Source of the DNA: Pampus argenteus
Lineage: Eukaryota; Chordata; Actinopteri; Scombriformes; Stromateidae
NCBI GenBank assembly: GCA_036937835.1
Contig: CM072863.1
Coordinates: forward strand, 11,644,001 to 11,708,000
Length of the DNA: 64,000 bases
Direction: 5' to 3'
Below the pieces are notes generated by a model. It saw nothing but the letters and a program-made list of their open reading frames with translations, was not told where the DNA came from and ran no database searches. Positions 1 through 14,000 of the stretch are shown here, piece after piece. The number at the start of each line of letters is the position of its first letter. Within the stretch, counting starts at the first letter, position 1. A program made the translations under genes and the position numbers.

Positions 1-435
1 CTTAGTGTGAACGATTTAGTAACCCAGGAGAAACAGATGTTATGAATATCGATCTAGTGGCACACTATAATGGGACCTATGGCTTTGTTTCCTATTTGGG
101 AGAAATCAATAAAAAACGAATTGTGAGTTTGGTCCCCCTGCAGTGAGCGCCAAATCCAGATGTCACGACCATGTGCCTCAAGGAGTCACTGACAGATCGG
201 TTTGCATCTATTGTCTGACTCGGTCCTTATTTGAATCTTTTCCTGACACGTCGCATGAGATCTAAAGTTAAAGTCAACAGGTAACAGCTGAATGAATGGC
301 AGTAGTAGGAGCAGATACCACTTTTATTAGGTGAAAGTGATTTTTTTTATTTTTTGACAAACGACTGTTTTATTCTATTTCTATGACGCCAATTTCTTAG
401 TATCATGTCATTTCCAACAATCCCGAGTATGTGGA

Positions 436-437
<2 letters not shown>

Positions 438-470
<33 letters not shown>
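438..470. repeat. Poly(T) run, 33 bases
   Basis: An uninterrupted run of T directly visible in the sequence. It may be the tail of a retroposed element on the minus strand, but no body of such an element was recognised next to it. Confidence 0.95.
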
Positions 471-474
<4 letters not shown>

Positions 475-3398
475 AACCCACATTTATGTGTTGGTGGAGC
501 ACATGGCACCGATCAAGTAAAAGTCCAACACAAAACCCAATAGATAATACGACCGATCGAAACTATACAATAATCCCACGCATCGATATTGTTCTCAGTC
601 TACTTCAACACATGAGTACCATAAAACACTGGCTTTAACGAGCACTTTAAGTGTGACCAGCACTTTAAAACACTTTACGGCTGTCATTGTCGGCTAAATA
701 TACGCATGTGGTGGAAGAGCGCCTTGTGTGGGAACATAATGCTGCACATTATCACTCTCTCTGCCTGATCCCAGGACAGTAATGGAGAAGTCTAAATGTT
801 CCCTTCCATATTTTTCTCCATGAGTTTGTGACAAGAGACTAAAACTCTTATGAATGATGTCTTAGTTTTCCCTTGTTGTGGCCATTTAGATGGTCTTTAC
901 ACACTGAGTAGTGAATACACTGGCTTTTGCCCTGCTGTTTCTTGGTCAAATGTGTCATGTTTAAATACCATCTACTGTGATAAATAACGGTATATGGCAT
1001 GAAAACTACTGCACATTTATTGTTAAAGCTGGTCATGGTGTTAATTGTTAAATAGGCAAGCATCTTATACAATTGATTTAATTGTTTTTTTGTTGTTTTT
1101 TTAAACAAAATGTTAAACACACCATCCTTTCATTTTCTCAGTTTTGAGGAGTTGCTGCTTTCTTTGTCTTACTTGGTAGTGAAATGAATAGATTTGGTTT
1201 CAGGCTTTCTAAAACAATCATTTAAAGATGTTAGCTTGGAGTCTTAATACATCCTAATGACCATTTCCAAAATTGTATAGACAGTTAAAAGAAAATAATC
1301 TGCAGATTAATGGATGATGAAGATAATTGGTTGTTGCAGCTATATTATAGCTTACATTATTTGTTAAGAGTTTCCAGGGGACTAGTCCTTTAAAGTCTAT
1401 GTTTACTGCAAAATGTTCTGCAGTTATTCCAGGACTACATGGTTATAATAATATTGTAGATTTATTGAGACATCTCAAACTTTGTCTAGCTTATACTATA
1501 TTTATACTACACTAATGGTTGGAAAAGCTGACAGGTGTGTTGCAGGTTGCTGGTTTTAAACTTTGACTGTCTTGGAAAGTGTTGTTAAAATGGTGTGAAA
1601 TAAGGTGCTTAACTCCCAGTTGCTTGAATGTAGATACTGAATGTGTGTCATGGAAAACTTTGGGCTGTGCTGGTGAAAACATACCAAAAAAAAAGTATTT
1701 TAAAATATCACCTGTATTATTATTACAGTGTCCCAAACACATTGAACTTCTCTCTGTGTGGGTGAGAGGGTATATTTTTGACTTTGGCCCCCCAATCTAA
1801 ACACTAACACCCTATATGGGTTTTCATGCTGGGTTCATCACAGTGGAAAGGGAGCAGATAAGCCTGGCAGCGGTCAGTGACCCCAGCATGTGCAGTGATC
1901 AAAGTGGCTGAGAGTTTGAGCAGGAGCTGCACAGGTGCGCTGTGTGTGGAGGCCAGTGTTTTATCCATGTTGGAAGCAGCCAGCTATGTTCTCCCATCAC
2001 ACTGAAGAGACCTGTGAATATCTGTGTTTGAGTCAGCTCAAGTGTTAAGTGTCAGACACTCCAGAGGTTATTATTATCTTTGTCATGGGGCTCATAATCT
2101 GTGGGCTTGTACCTGACTGTATCATGTGCTGTTGTCTATTTATATTTAAGTCATTGGAAAGTCCTTTGTTGATATTATGTATAGGAATGGATAGAGAATA
2201 TAGTTATTGGCTTAATCCACTCAGACCAGTTGTCATATATAAGACCTCCTTGCAGGTGATTTTTAAGATTTCATCTATTTGAAAACAGTCCCAACACGTC
2301 ATATTTGAGAAAATTTAAACTATAATTGATTCACCTTGTAGCTCTCCGACTGTTCAAAGAGCGTCGTTAATGCTTTGTGGTTTTCTGTTGCGTAATAGGT
2401 TGAAACTGGCACTAATGCTCCCATATGAGTTTGTTCCCTGTGGGGCAATTTCTGCCAGAATATATGCTCTCAAATCAATATATGCTGCCTGCATATTTCA
2501 CTGAGAGCCATATGTTAAAATCCCAAAGAATAAATCACAGTGTTCACAGTAAGATATGCTGATTCTTCTCAAAACTATCATGTAAATATGAGTAAAGTTT
2601 GTATATGCTGTGATACAGTGTCTGCCAATGTGTTGCACGCAAACCGGTCTTTTTTGAGGCCCTTGACCACCATCAACACCGCTCATGTGATGTGCCTCTT
2701 TTGTAAACTTGTTTCGGCTTGCTGACAACAAAAAGGAATCCATATGCACACATACATAGATTTGCTACTACTTCATATTGTTTTAGATGTAATTTCCAAT
2801 CCATTTGTGGATTTCTGTCTTGACATTTCAACACAGACCTGTGCTCAAGTTTAATAGCTGCACAGATAAATGGCCTACTGGTGCCAGCTGTTGGTTACCA
2901 AGCTATTTCTTTCCAGTAGCTTGTCAACACATACGTAATTAATGAGAACTGATTCCTTATGTAACTAACAAGGGTGTATTCTTAGTCAACAAGTACACAG
3001 CTATTTCTCATACTTTGTGTGTCCTTTCCCTTCAGTTAATTTTCAAATTTCCAAGACAATTAAGACAATATTCCTGTACTTGCCATTGTTACACTGAAAC
3101 ATTAGATGCAACTTGCTTGGTTATTTTCTTGCTTGGATCATTTTATTTCTCTGACGCAATGTCAACTAAAATTCACATTTTAAACATTTATTTATTATTG
3201 TATTTATTAATTTATTTTGGATAATCCCATTAAATTGCATTACATTGTACAGTACATTCCTGTGTTTGTGTCCACCTCCTGTATTCCAACCAGGATCTAT
3301 TAGTTGTGTTATCACTTGTAAAATATACATCTGTAGTGCCTATGGTTTACCAATACCAACTTTAAACGTAATCAAGTTGTGCAGAAAAAGAAAAAAAA

Positions 3399-3463
3399 TA
3401 TATAATATAATATAATATAATATAATATAATATAATATAATATAATATAATATAATATATATC
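3399..3463. repeat. (TATAA)n microsatellite
   Basis: About a dozen near-perfect copies of a 5-base AT-only unit. It is preceded by the 18-base string TTGTGCAGAAAAAGAAAA, which also precedes the (TA)n repeat at 21814; see the findings. Confidence 0.95.
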
Positions 3464-6400
3464 ATAGGCCCATAAGAAGTTAAATTAACAAGAAGGTACT
3501 AATATAACATGGGAGTATTTCCATCAAAATGACAGCCAATGCTTAATATTCTCAGTAAAATCCTCATGTGTATATACACAGGACGTATTTGCCGCTTGTA
3601 AAACAGCATATTAAATGGTAACTTGGCTCCCTGTTTGAACCCTGGTAGTGCTGCTTCCTTTTAACGATTTTGTCAGCGTGTGTGAGAAGGAGTCAGAAGA
3701 ATCTGTAGAAGGTGTAGACGTTCATAATATTGATATGACTTGTTTGTGATGTACACTCATCTCTATCCTGATGTGGTTTCATAACATTTAGTCAAGGGAG
3801 GATGCTGAATGTCACTTTAACGCAGAACCATTTTTAGATGTTTCATTGCCTGCAATACTGCAGTTCTCAGTTACTCATCGTCAAAGCTGGTCTACGCATT
3901 GATTTTAGTTAGAACTGTAAGGCAGTACAGTAATGCAGTATATTGTCTTCCACTCCCTTTTTTTGTTCCCGCTGCTATGAGCCTGTCAGTGGAAAAATAC
4001 AGGCTTTAAGTAGTGTTGTGTAGAAAACACAGTTGACTGATAATGAATACTCTTAAAAGTCAGGAGAAACATTTCTCACACACGTAGATCTGGGCAAACC
4101 AGAACTAGAAAAATAGGTCATGTTTGGTCTTAATCTCAAATGCTATTACAGTGGCATGCTAACCCCTTTGATGAAAAGGCGATTTTTTTTGTGACTTAAT
4201 AATCAGTTAAATCTTTAGTATGTGTATGTGCTGTCATGCTTTACTTTGCTTGGATTCCAAACTGAGATGTGATGTCCTTGTTTGCAGTGTTACTTATAGC
4301 TTTAGTTGTGTATATTCTTGGAAAATCTCCATTAGAAGATGAATGAATGTCAAAGATTGTAGATTGAATGATTGTAGCTGGCCCAAGACAGTGTGTGAAG
4401 ATCTTTATAGTTTTAATAATATATTCATAAATTTACAGAAAGTTTTTTAGAACGTTCATCATAGCAGAACAAAACAATCCATGCAGCCACAGAGGAGAAT
4501 ATGTGAATCAGGTGGTGGCAGACATCGCAGGACAAGAGCATGTGTTTCTCTGACCCCAGCAGGCACGTGGCCGAGGATGAGCTGGTGCTGCCAGGCGCTC
4601 TTGGCTGAACCTCGTGCCTGTTCCTGATACACCACCACATGGGCATCTCCTCATCTATATGTGCTCGCCAGCTGCCCCCTACTTGTCCCGTGCCTGTCCC
4701 TGTTTTATGTCCAATAAGGGAAGAGTTAGGAAATAAATGTTCTGCTACATAAAACGGGGTTTTTTTTGTTTTTTTTTCAGCGTAAAATGTTTTATAAATA
4801 GCTAATCTCCCACTTTAACATTGAACACGGACGGAAAAGTCAAACAGCTAATCGTTATTCTCCTTCCCACCTGTTCAAACATTTCAAATATCACATAAGT
4901 GCAGTAACTCAGAATGACACTTTTCACTCTCATGCTTCTTAATGGGTAATTTGTTACATAACAGAATTAACTGTTGGCTCCAGCACAGTGTAAACTGACC
5001 CTCCTCCGGGTGCTCGGAGGTTATGCTCATTTGGCATTTTCTCAGAAAGACGTCACACATGAAATTTAAACAGGAGTCAGTGATATAAAAACAGTATGGT
5101 TTGTATTTGATGACAGCTGTGCATGTTCCTGACTAGAATGTGTTAACGTTTTGCAATTTTAACAATTTTTCATCATTTGTCATTTCATGACAACAGGAAG
5201 GTCACCAAGGTTATAAAGATGTGGTCTAAGAGGCTATATTAAGTTTTATCTTCAACCATAACCTTTGCAGCTTTTACCATTTTCCCGCAAACAGTGAATT
5301 AATGCCTCTTTCTGTAAGCCACATATCATCTATAAGTATCTAGACTTTTTTGGTTTAGGTGCAAATAAAGTCAAATCCTTTCGGTCAGACATTAAGCATC
5401 AGTCTTACCTCAATATATGAATATTTAAACTATTGTGTCAAGCTAATTTTTTCTTTTCTTTTTTTGGTTTATCTGTAAATTATCCAATTTCTAAGACCTG
5501 CAAACATTATTCCTGGGAGAAACATGTTTTAGTGCTTTAGCACAAAGAATTAGATATTTGCAGCACAACATCACCTCATAAACCATATGTCTGGAATCAT
5601 ATTGAGGGACTGAACTGTCCAGACTGCCATTGGATAATATTACACCACCAAAATAGTACCAGCAAAGTGTCTGTTTAAAGAACTCATACAACTAGCTGAC
5701 ACCAAGTATTTCCTTTACCTTCATGTCAGAAGCTTTTTAGTTTTGTCAGTTGTATATCAATGCTGCTGAGTGTTTTCTAGAAGGGATAAAAACTGGAAAG
5801 CTACAGTAGACCATGTCCCACGTAACACAGTGTTTTTTCAGTTACATATTGTTGAGATGCACCTGGTTGTTGGCCTGGATTTACTACAGGTTGTCGTAGC
5901 TCGATATGTTTTACAGAGAACTGCAAATGAATGATGTGACCTAACAAGTCTTTATGACACTTCATTAAAGCCCAGCACATACCTAGTGATATTTAATTTC
6001 ATGAATCTGTGTTTTCCTAATAATGTCCCCAAGGAGTGTCCTTGAAAGAACTGTGTAATTTTAATTATAAGGAGAAATATTTTCCATATTAGATGGTGCT
6101 TTCCAGGAAACTTCTTGAAAATGAATGTTTTTCCAGACCTTTTCAGTGGTTGCAATGATTTTGGCAGAATAGCGTTTGCAATTGTATTCCCATATGTCCT
6201 GGACACTTGACAAAACAGGATTATTTTATTACCTAATAAAATTAAAATCTGCAGGATACTGAAAAGGTAAATAAAACACCTTATAACAGAAAGTACATTG
6301 ATCTCATGCAACTGGAGTGGAGACACTCGTGCTCATAGTATGTCAAACATTTTTGCTTTACAAATATCACCTATAAAACTAGTTTTATAGTTACTAGTTT

Positions 6401-8012
6401 TTTTTGTAAATGTTAGAGGCATAATTTAACTGTGATAGCATCTAATATGACACATATAGACAAGGTTATATTGTCGGGTTACAAATGTTCAGCACTACCA
6501 CAAAACAATGATCATATGGGTGGAAAAAACAGCAGCATAATAAAACTTGCTAATGAGCCTCCTACTGTAAATGCAGCGACAGTAATTGGATTTTCCCAGG
6601 AAACATTATTGGTGCGATGCTACAAATAAGCCTGTTTATCATTGATTCTACATGAAGCAATTAAAATTACAGACGCGCTTCTTTCTTCTCTGAAAATGAG
6701 CATTATCATCAAAGCCTGATGTTGCAACAGGAAGTATTGACATTAGCAACAGGCTTTTACATTTGTGGCTACGTTGAGGGACATGTTAACTCAAGGCAAA
6801 TAAAATGACTCACTAGCTCAAGCAATGACTGTTCTCGCTAGATGTTAAGCTGCAACATTTTTTTTAGGTTTGATCACGAGAACTGTTTTTACTGGCAGAA
6901 GTTACTGGCGGATTTAGTATTATTCCTCTCAGGTTTCTTTTGTAGCTGCAATGGCATGACATCAATGATCCTCTTTAACTGTACAGTATGAATAGCACTA
7001 ACAGTGATCTTCTGGCAGAGAGGACATTGTGGACACAATCGGACTGCTGTACACTGGTCACAGCGGAAACAGAGAACAACACAGCATTGTTTCTCAGTTC
7101 ACGTTGTGAAATGTGAAGAGAACTCATCGTTGTCACTGGGGTTATAGGATCGATATTAATAGTGTCTAATTAATCATTGGACAGATATACCTCCTTTCTC
7201 TTCAAGTTGAACCCCCACACTCATCAAGGCAAAATGCTGTTTAGAGGTATAATTATAGTACTACAGTAATAACTGTTTTGCAAACTGCTTTCTCAGTACT
7301 TTAATGGCTGTTGTTATGTGTTTTTTAGGATTTTCCTTAATAATACGTAATTCATCATAAAAACCACTGTGTCATTGTGTGAACTACGCAAGAGCAAACA
7401 AGACCCAAAAAAAAACCTCAAATAGATCTTGACCTTTGACCATGTGGTCTGGACTTGTTTGCCTTACTCATCACTGGAGTTCTGAAAAGCAAAAAAAAAA
7501 AAAAAAATGTTCAAAATCAAGTTAAGTTTGGTTTTTGTTTGTTTTATAATATTTTAGCCTATGATAAGTTTGTGTCTTCATGTCACGTATGTATTGCACA
7601 TGTTTAAGTGAACTGAATGAGTGAATAAATAAGGTCGGGACTGTTGACAGTCACTGTATCACAGTAGAACTGAGTCATTGCTGCACAGTTGTGAAACAGA
7701 CAAACACTGAGTATTATTTAGTATGTTAAATGTGCATTTCACTTCAACAACAAAGAACACACACAAAGCTAATCAGCTTAGACTGTGCTTTGACCAGATT
7801 TGCTTGACAGTACCTGACAACATAAGAAAACAATTCCACATTTATCATCACATGTTGCTCATTCCTAATTGGTTTATGCAAGCATGTGACATCCCCGCTT
7901 ACGTCAAACCATCATTTTTAATGATGTGTACAGTTTGTTGATGGAGTAATACATCTTAAACAAATAAACCCACACATCTCTATGTTTGTGACTCATGTTA
8001 TTTTTCCCCTAG

Positions 8013-8086
8013 ATATTCAAGATATTGAATGACTCTAAAGGATCCCCTTCATTGAACATACAAGCCAAAACGAGTCAAACTGGATA
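8013..8086 (+). promoter_or_regulatory. slc38a3: slc38a3 5'UTR part of the first coding exon, with a short uORF
   Basis: The exon opens after the acceptor at 8011-8012 and reads 74 bases before the slc38a3 start codon. It contains one upstream ATG at 8029-8031, in a different frame from the main ORF, that stops at 8053-8055 after eight codons (MTLKDPLH). This leaves 31 bases before the main start, so reinitiation or leaky scanning would be needed. What is seen is the ORF; any effect on translation is inference. Confidence 0.65.
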
Positions 8087-11000
8087 ATGGAACCTGCTCA
8101 GTCAGAAATGAACATCTTATCCAATGGGAAAAGTCATGACCTTGGAGATGATGTGGGCGTGACAATGAAGACGTTACTAGATGAGGATCAGTGAGTTTCT
8201 TCCCTTTATTCCACACAAAAGTGAATGGTTGCCGTTGTTGCCCTTAAATACTGGTGATGGCATGTTAACACAGCATGTGTCAAGCATTTTTTTCAGCTTT
8301 CTGTATTAGTTATACTTGTGTGAAAACCACATCTTTGTATATTTTTACATTCAAAAATAAATAAATAAATAAACAGATTAATTTAAAAAAAATAGAAGTT
8401 GAATACTCTAATAGGGATTTTTGGGCAGTTTAATTTGCATCTACTGCATCTATTGCATCAATGTGTTAAGAATTTCCCATTAATAGTGGCTGGGATAACA
8501 GATGTGGTGAATGACATATAGCATGACTTTCTTCCTGCATCATGTTTGCTAATTTAAATGCATGTTTACCTTGTTTTTGTGCTTGCCTCAACGGGTGGAT
8601 CCTTACACAGAAATGGCACTCAAACAGTCAGGTAGGTTCAGGGTTTAACTGCATCTCAGCTTTTATTTATATAATCATCCAAAAAGTATGTAAGACATTT
8701 TTTCAGCAGCAGATGAAGAGACCATCAATTAACAGCCATAAATGTGTCCTCCAGATTTGATGACACTGATGGAGTGTTGGAGAGCGAGGAATTTTTGCCC
8801 AGTGATGGAAAGAAACCTGTTCGATTCACAGATGTGAGCGAGATAATCCACATTTATAGAAATACATCAGGAGCAACAGCATACTGTTTGTTGTTTAAAT
8901 TGGAAATTGGAATGTATGCTTTATTTTTTTGTTTTCTTCTTCCTCTAAGTTTGAAGGAAAGACCTCTTTTGGCATGTCTGTCTTCAACCTGGGTAATGCT
9001 ATTATGGGAAGTGGAATCCTGGGACTGGCCTATGCCATGGCCAACACTGGAATACTCCTCTTTTTGTGAGTAAATAGGTACACTTTTCCAAAATATAAAC
9101 CAGAATCTACCCATTTATCAAATACAGGCAAAGTCAGCCATGTCGATGGTTGAACTGACATCAGTTTCTCAAGATTGTCTTTCTGTCCACCTTAAAGGCA
9201 ACATAACATGCTTCTGGGGATTTTCTGTCATTTATATACGATTATAATGTCAGATGACTATGTTAAACATGGTAAACGTTTAAAAATTTCAGATTCAAAT
9301 TACCTCTACTTCTTAATCAAGCCTTAAAATTAGCCTTTGTTGCTTGTTTCGTGTCCAACTGAGCTTGAAAATGTGTATTTTGAGTAAAGAAGAGTTTGTT
9401 TGTTTAAAGAATAAATCTTTCAATCACTCTTTTCTGAGTGATTGCAGCTAAAGAGAGAGCTATGAAGAACCAAGGTGCTAGCTTGGAGTGATTTAGTATC
9501 TGCCATGACATCCTGTAACAGATCATGTCCCATAATATTAATACCCTTTTTCTGAGCCTCTCGTCTCCGCCCTTGTTGCCACATACCAACCCCAGAAAGG
9601 CCACAGCCCAGAATAACCAAACCTCCAGACCTCATGCAAAGCATCAGAACGTATGTCTACAGAATGTAGACCTGTGTGCAATTATGGAGGTGAAATGTTA
9701 AAAATCCTCCAGAATGAATAAATATGATTTTACAAAACGTCTAAATTCAGTATTCAAACTCAACATTCAAACTCAAACATGCACAGATGCACCTGATATC
9801 CATATCAATGGACGTCACGGTTCCCCCGCTGATGATACAGTGATAATCTCATCAAAATCAGCTTTATTGTAATTGTTTAAGACAACAAAATATAGACACA
9901 TAGCACACAACACATAGCAAATGCAAGTACTTGCAACAAACTCTTATATAATAACTAGAAAACTAAACAATATGTTTACTTCTGAAAAAGGTTCAAAAAG
10001 CTTATAGTATACTAAATTGTATTCACATAAAGATTAATAACCTGCTTCAGCTACTTTCAGATACGGCTTCTATCCAAATGGGAAAACTGGCTAATATAGT
10101 AATTTCCATTGTAATACAACAATTGTCATGCTTTAAACGCAATCTTGTTTTGTTTTTGTTTTTTTGCCTGTTTGATCCCTGATGATTTTGGGATTAAAGG
10201 CAGCAAGTGCCTCTTTTAAAGGGAATAGGATAGACACATTTTAAAATTTTACACATTTTCACAGTTATATCTCCAATAACTGTTCAGTGGAATCTCAGGG
10301 CTCGGCTTCTGGCCCTCTGCCTACAGACATGAGTCACATGGAGTGATCCTCACCTCAGCTATGGCTAGAAATGCTGGGTGGAAAAGGCCTGGGAAAGAAG
10401 ATGGATTTGGGATCACCCTGGGAATGCCGAAATATAAGCACTGTACTGACTTGTATAGGTGCTTCTGTAGGAGAGGTTATGGGAAATAAAATTTTCATCC
10501 ATGTGTAGGACTATTGATCTTCATCGTGGGAGTACATTTATATTCTATTGAGAAAATATTTATAATGTCAAGAATGCCTCTTCCTGCTTCACATTATAAC
10601 ATGCAGATATATGACTTACCTTTTCACAATGTGTCACAGGTTTCTTCTGACTGCCGTAGCAGCCCTGTCATCTTATTCCATTCATCTTCTGCTCAAATCC
10701 TCTGGCATTGTGGGTAAGCCTGCCCATGACTCAGCCTGTTGTAAAGAAATAATATATAGTATTAGTCTAAAAGGTCTGTTACTTCTAGATATCTCCATAC
10801 AGACTGATCACGGATCATTTAGAAGATTTAGAAGCCGTGCTTGACTTCCAGCTAGCTTCTATAGTCCAGTGTGTGGCAAAAGTTCATAATGTCTAGACAA
10901 ATATTAAATCAGGGAAAATAACAAATAGTTCTTTGTCCACTTTCATCTCAGCAAACGTAACTGACTATAATCTACTTTCAGGAATTCGTGCTTATGAGCA

Positions 11001-14000
11001 GCTGGGTTACAGGGCCTTTGGCACTCCAGGAAAAATGGCTGCTGGTATAGCAATCACCCTGCAGAATATAGGAGGTGAGGTGCAATGAGACTTTGTATTT
11101 GCAAATGTGTCGACTGTCTGCAAACTCCCAGTAGCAGCAAATGACAATTATACGCCATCACATAGCTTAGAGTTTATATCCTCCCTTACCCACCCAAACA
11201 CATGTCCATGCTTGCTTTACTTCATTACTTTGCCTTTTGTTCTTGGGTACACATCTCTTTAAGTACATATGTAGTATGTACTCTGGCTCACTATTTCTGA
11301 CCTAAGCTTTGTGGAACAGAAAGTCAATGCAAGGCCCGAGTAGGTGCAATTATTACACATAAACTTAGGCTGGGATGATCACATACTTGTCATATGATCG
11401 GTTCACTGGTGCCACTAATCAACTTACCAGGGCCTTATCCAGCATTTTTGAAATACTGAAATCAAGTCCCCCTAACGCCATTTAAAATACTTTTTTTTAA
11501 TAATGCTTTTGTCTAATTACAGTTTCAATAACCCGCTTCAATGCTAAAATGTTACTCACCCAAATTGCTAAAAGTCACAAATTCTCAGAGAAATGACAGA
11601 GGATGACCTGATCTGACATGGCCTCAGTGTCCTCAGTGATAGCTGTAGCCCTGTCCCTTACACAAACAGTGATAAGTATTTCAGTGACACGGCTTTACTG
11701 GTGTCATATTTGTTCTATATGCCAGTCTTGGCCACATATTTTCATATTTTCTCTGTCTCATCTTTTATAGCTATGTCCAGCTACCTCTACATTGTGAAAT
11801 CTGAGTTGCCACTCGTCATCCAAACTTTCTTGAAGACAGATTCCAGCTCTGAGTGAGTATTACCATTTATGTTTAATGTTATATTATGTTATGTTATTTA
11901 TTTGCACCATCAACATCTCTGTGTTGCTAGTGAACAGCACGTGTTTCCAGCCTTACGTTGGTCCAGAGTGAAGCCACATTGTGCGGGTTCAAAGGGCCTG
12001 TGACAGACTGTAGGCAGCGAATATATTCAGTTTGCACCATTCATTGATTCAGTGTAGGGGTGTTATGAGAATGGAAGCTTGTAATTGGGTGAGCAACAAG
12101 GGGGCCGTGGTTTGGTATCTGTCAGTTATGTATGCACACAACATAAACCATCGCTGCTGTCAGTTTGAGACATGCCGTAGACACTTCGCATATGAGGCTA
12201 GGGGGGCTTCAGTAGTTTCCAGCTGCCGCTTCAAATCTAAAAACAAAACTTATGAAACTCCTGTCAAATTAATATTGCAGAATTTTTGCCATCTTGTGAC
12301 GTGCCCTTCAGACAACTTTTACATATGGATCTATGTTTGTTTGTATTTATGTCAGGGTCAAAGTCTAAGCTTCCGTCAAAATTGACGTATGTAGTAGTCT
12401 CTTACACATACACGCGCACACACACACATACAAATGACAGCAGCAGGTGGTGTGACACGAGTGCCAAATTCTGAGGCCGAGCATAGGGACAGGTCAGCTC
12501 AGGGCCATCTCTTAGCGCTGTTAATTTCCACTTGATGCACCTTTCGCTGTTCAAATCCATTACGTCAGTAGAGCACATGCGGGGTGCCTCATACCACCCT
12601 GGTGGGGGGTGGGGTGGGGGGCTGGAACTTTATTTATGACATGCGGCTCTTTAAATGGAAAGCAATGATGTGTGGCTGATGGATAGACTTGTGCCTTTCA
12701 CTTAATATCCTGGGGAAATATGTAAAATGTTTTGAACTGTATATGAAGATGTATTGTTCATGTATGAGTATCATCAGGGAAAATGTTTTGTAGTGGTGTC
12801 TTGCTCACACAATGAGAGAGTCAGATATTTAGCCTTTGAGTCAGACTTTAGTCATGTAAATGACAACTTGAAACTTGACTTGGATTTGACTGCTGTGAGA
12901 CTTGAGTACTGCACAAGAAATACTGGATTTCTGAGGCCAATACCAACATTTATGAGAACAATATATTGTCTGATATTTGTTTTGTTTTTAATATATAAAT
13001 TATATATTTAAATGTCACAGTCACAGTCAAAACATGGATTTGCCTCAAGTGACTTGAGAATTGACTTGGATCTTCCCTCACATAGATTTAAAAACAGCTC
13101 TGAAGTCACCAAAGCTTTATGTGAAAACAGCTCATCTAAAATGACCTACTGACCAAAAGTCCAAAGAGGACATGACCTGCAATTCAATGACTTCCCCTGC
13201 TTTCAAGGCACACACACACACACACACACTGCTGGTCTCATAGATCACTGTATGCTACAGCCTGTAAAATCCATGGTAGACAGCTGATCCCTCCAGTTGT
13301 GTTTCGTTCAAAAGGTTAAGAAGAACAGACTTCGCAGCTTAAAAAGGGGCCTGCAGAACACAAAGACCTTTCTATACAGAGGATGTAGAGGACAGTTGTC
13401 TTTAATAGTTTGAAAAATCATGTCTGTAAGCTGTATGTTGCTCCTCTCAGGTCTGCAACTACGGATGTTTGAGATTTAGCGTCATTCCCACCAGAGTTTT
13501 TCCTGGGCATTTCAGGCAAAGAGAGTTTTTGTCTTGTAAAGCAGTGGCTGTCAATGTCAATGTCAAGGTCTGAAGATGAAGTCTATTCACATGACAATGT
13601 TTATTGTGATTAGGCTGTTTAACCACATACCATCTGTTTACTATAAACAATTATGTCTGGGTAGGTTAAAAGTTGGATAAATATCATGTTCATGATGTTC
13701 ATGTTATATTACAACATTATGTCACTGCAACAGATCAACACAGAACACCATGACGTGGAGCCAGTCAGCACCAACCAAGATAATCCATGTCTTTATATGT
13801 TAAGAATGCACATACATATGTCCTGCAGGGTATTTAGATTATATAAGGCATGGTTATGGTTATGTTTTATAAAGGACATTGACAGGACATTTGTTTAAAA
13901 GGGAGGACATGTGGTGTCCACATATAGAAAATGATCATACAGCGGCACCCTGGATTGTAGAGGAACCTGCGCTATGCCATTCCAATCTCATATGTTTTAT

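Larger units (their letters stand above)
1..8012. other. Non-coding region upstream of slc38a3 coding exons
   Basis: No coding exon was recognised here. The first slc38a3 coding exon begins right after an intron-type acceptor (pyrimidines then AG at 8011-8012), so at least one non-coding 5' exon must lie in this stretch or before the window; I could not locate it. An AATAAA at 107-112 followed by GT-rich bases could end an upstream gene, but nothing coding supports this. Two blocks are more GC-rich than their surroundings, about 1815-2010 and 4480-4720. Open frames of up to 124 codons in this stretch are not like any family I know and are treated as chance. Confidence 0.6.

Noticed and set aside
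5952..6326. 124-codon minus-strand open frame upstream of slc38a3
   Set aside because: AT-rich, no motif, no splice or promoter signals. It could belong to an old repeat, but I could not identify one.
12032..12385. 117-codon plus-strand open frame
   Set aside because: Inside slc38a3 intron 6 with no recognisable features.
12601..12625. Strong G-quadruplex
   Set aside because: Only three runs of three or more Gs, so the standard four-run rule fails; kept only as a G-rich tract.
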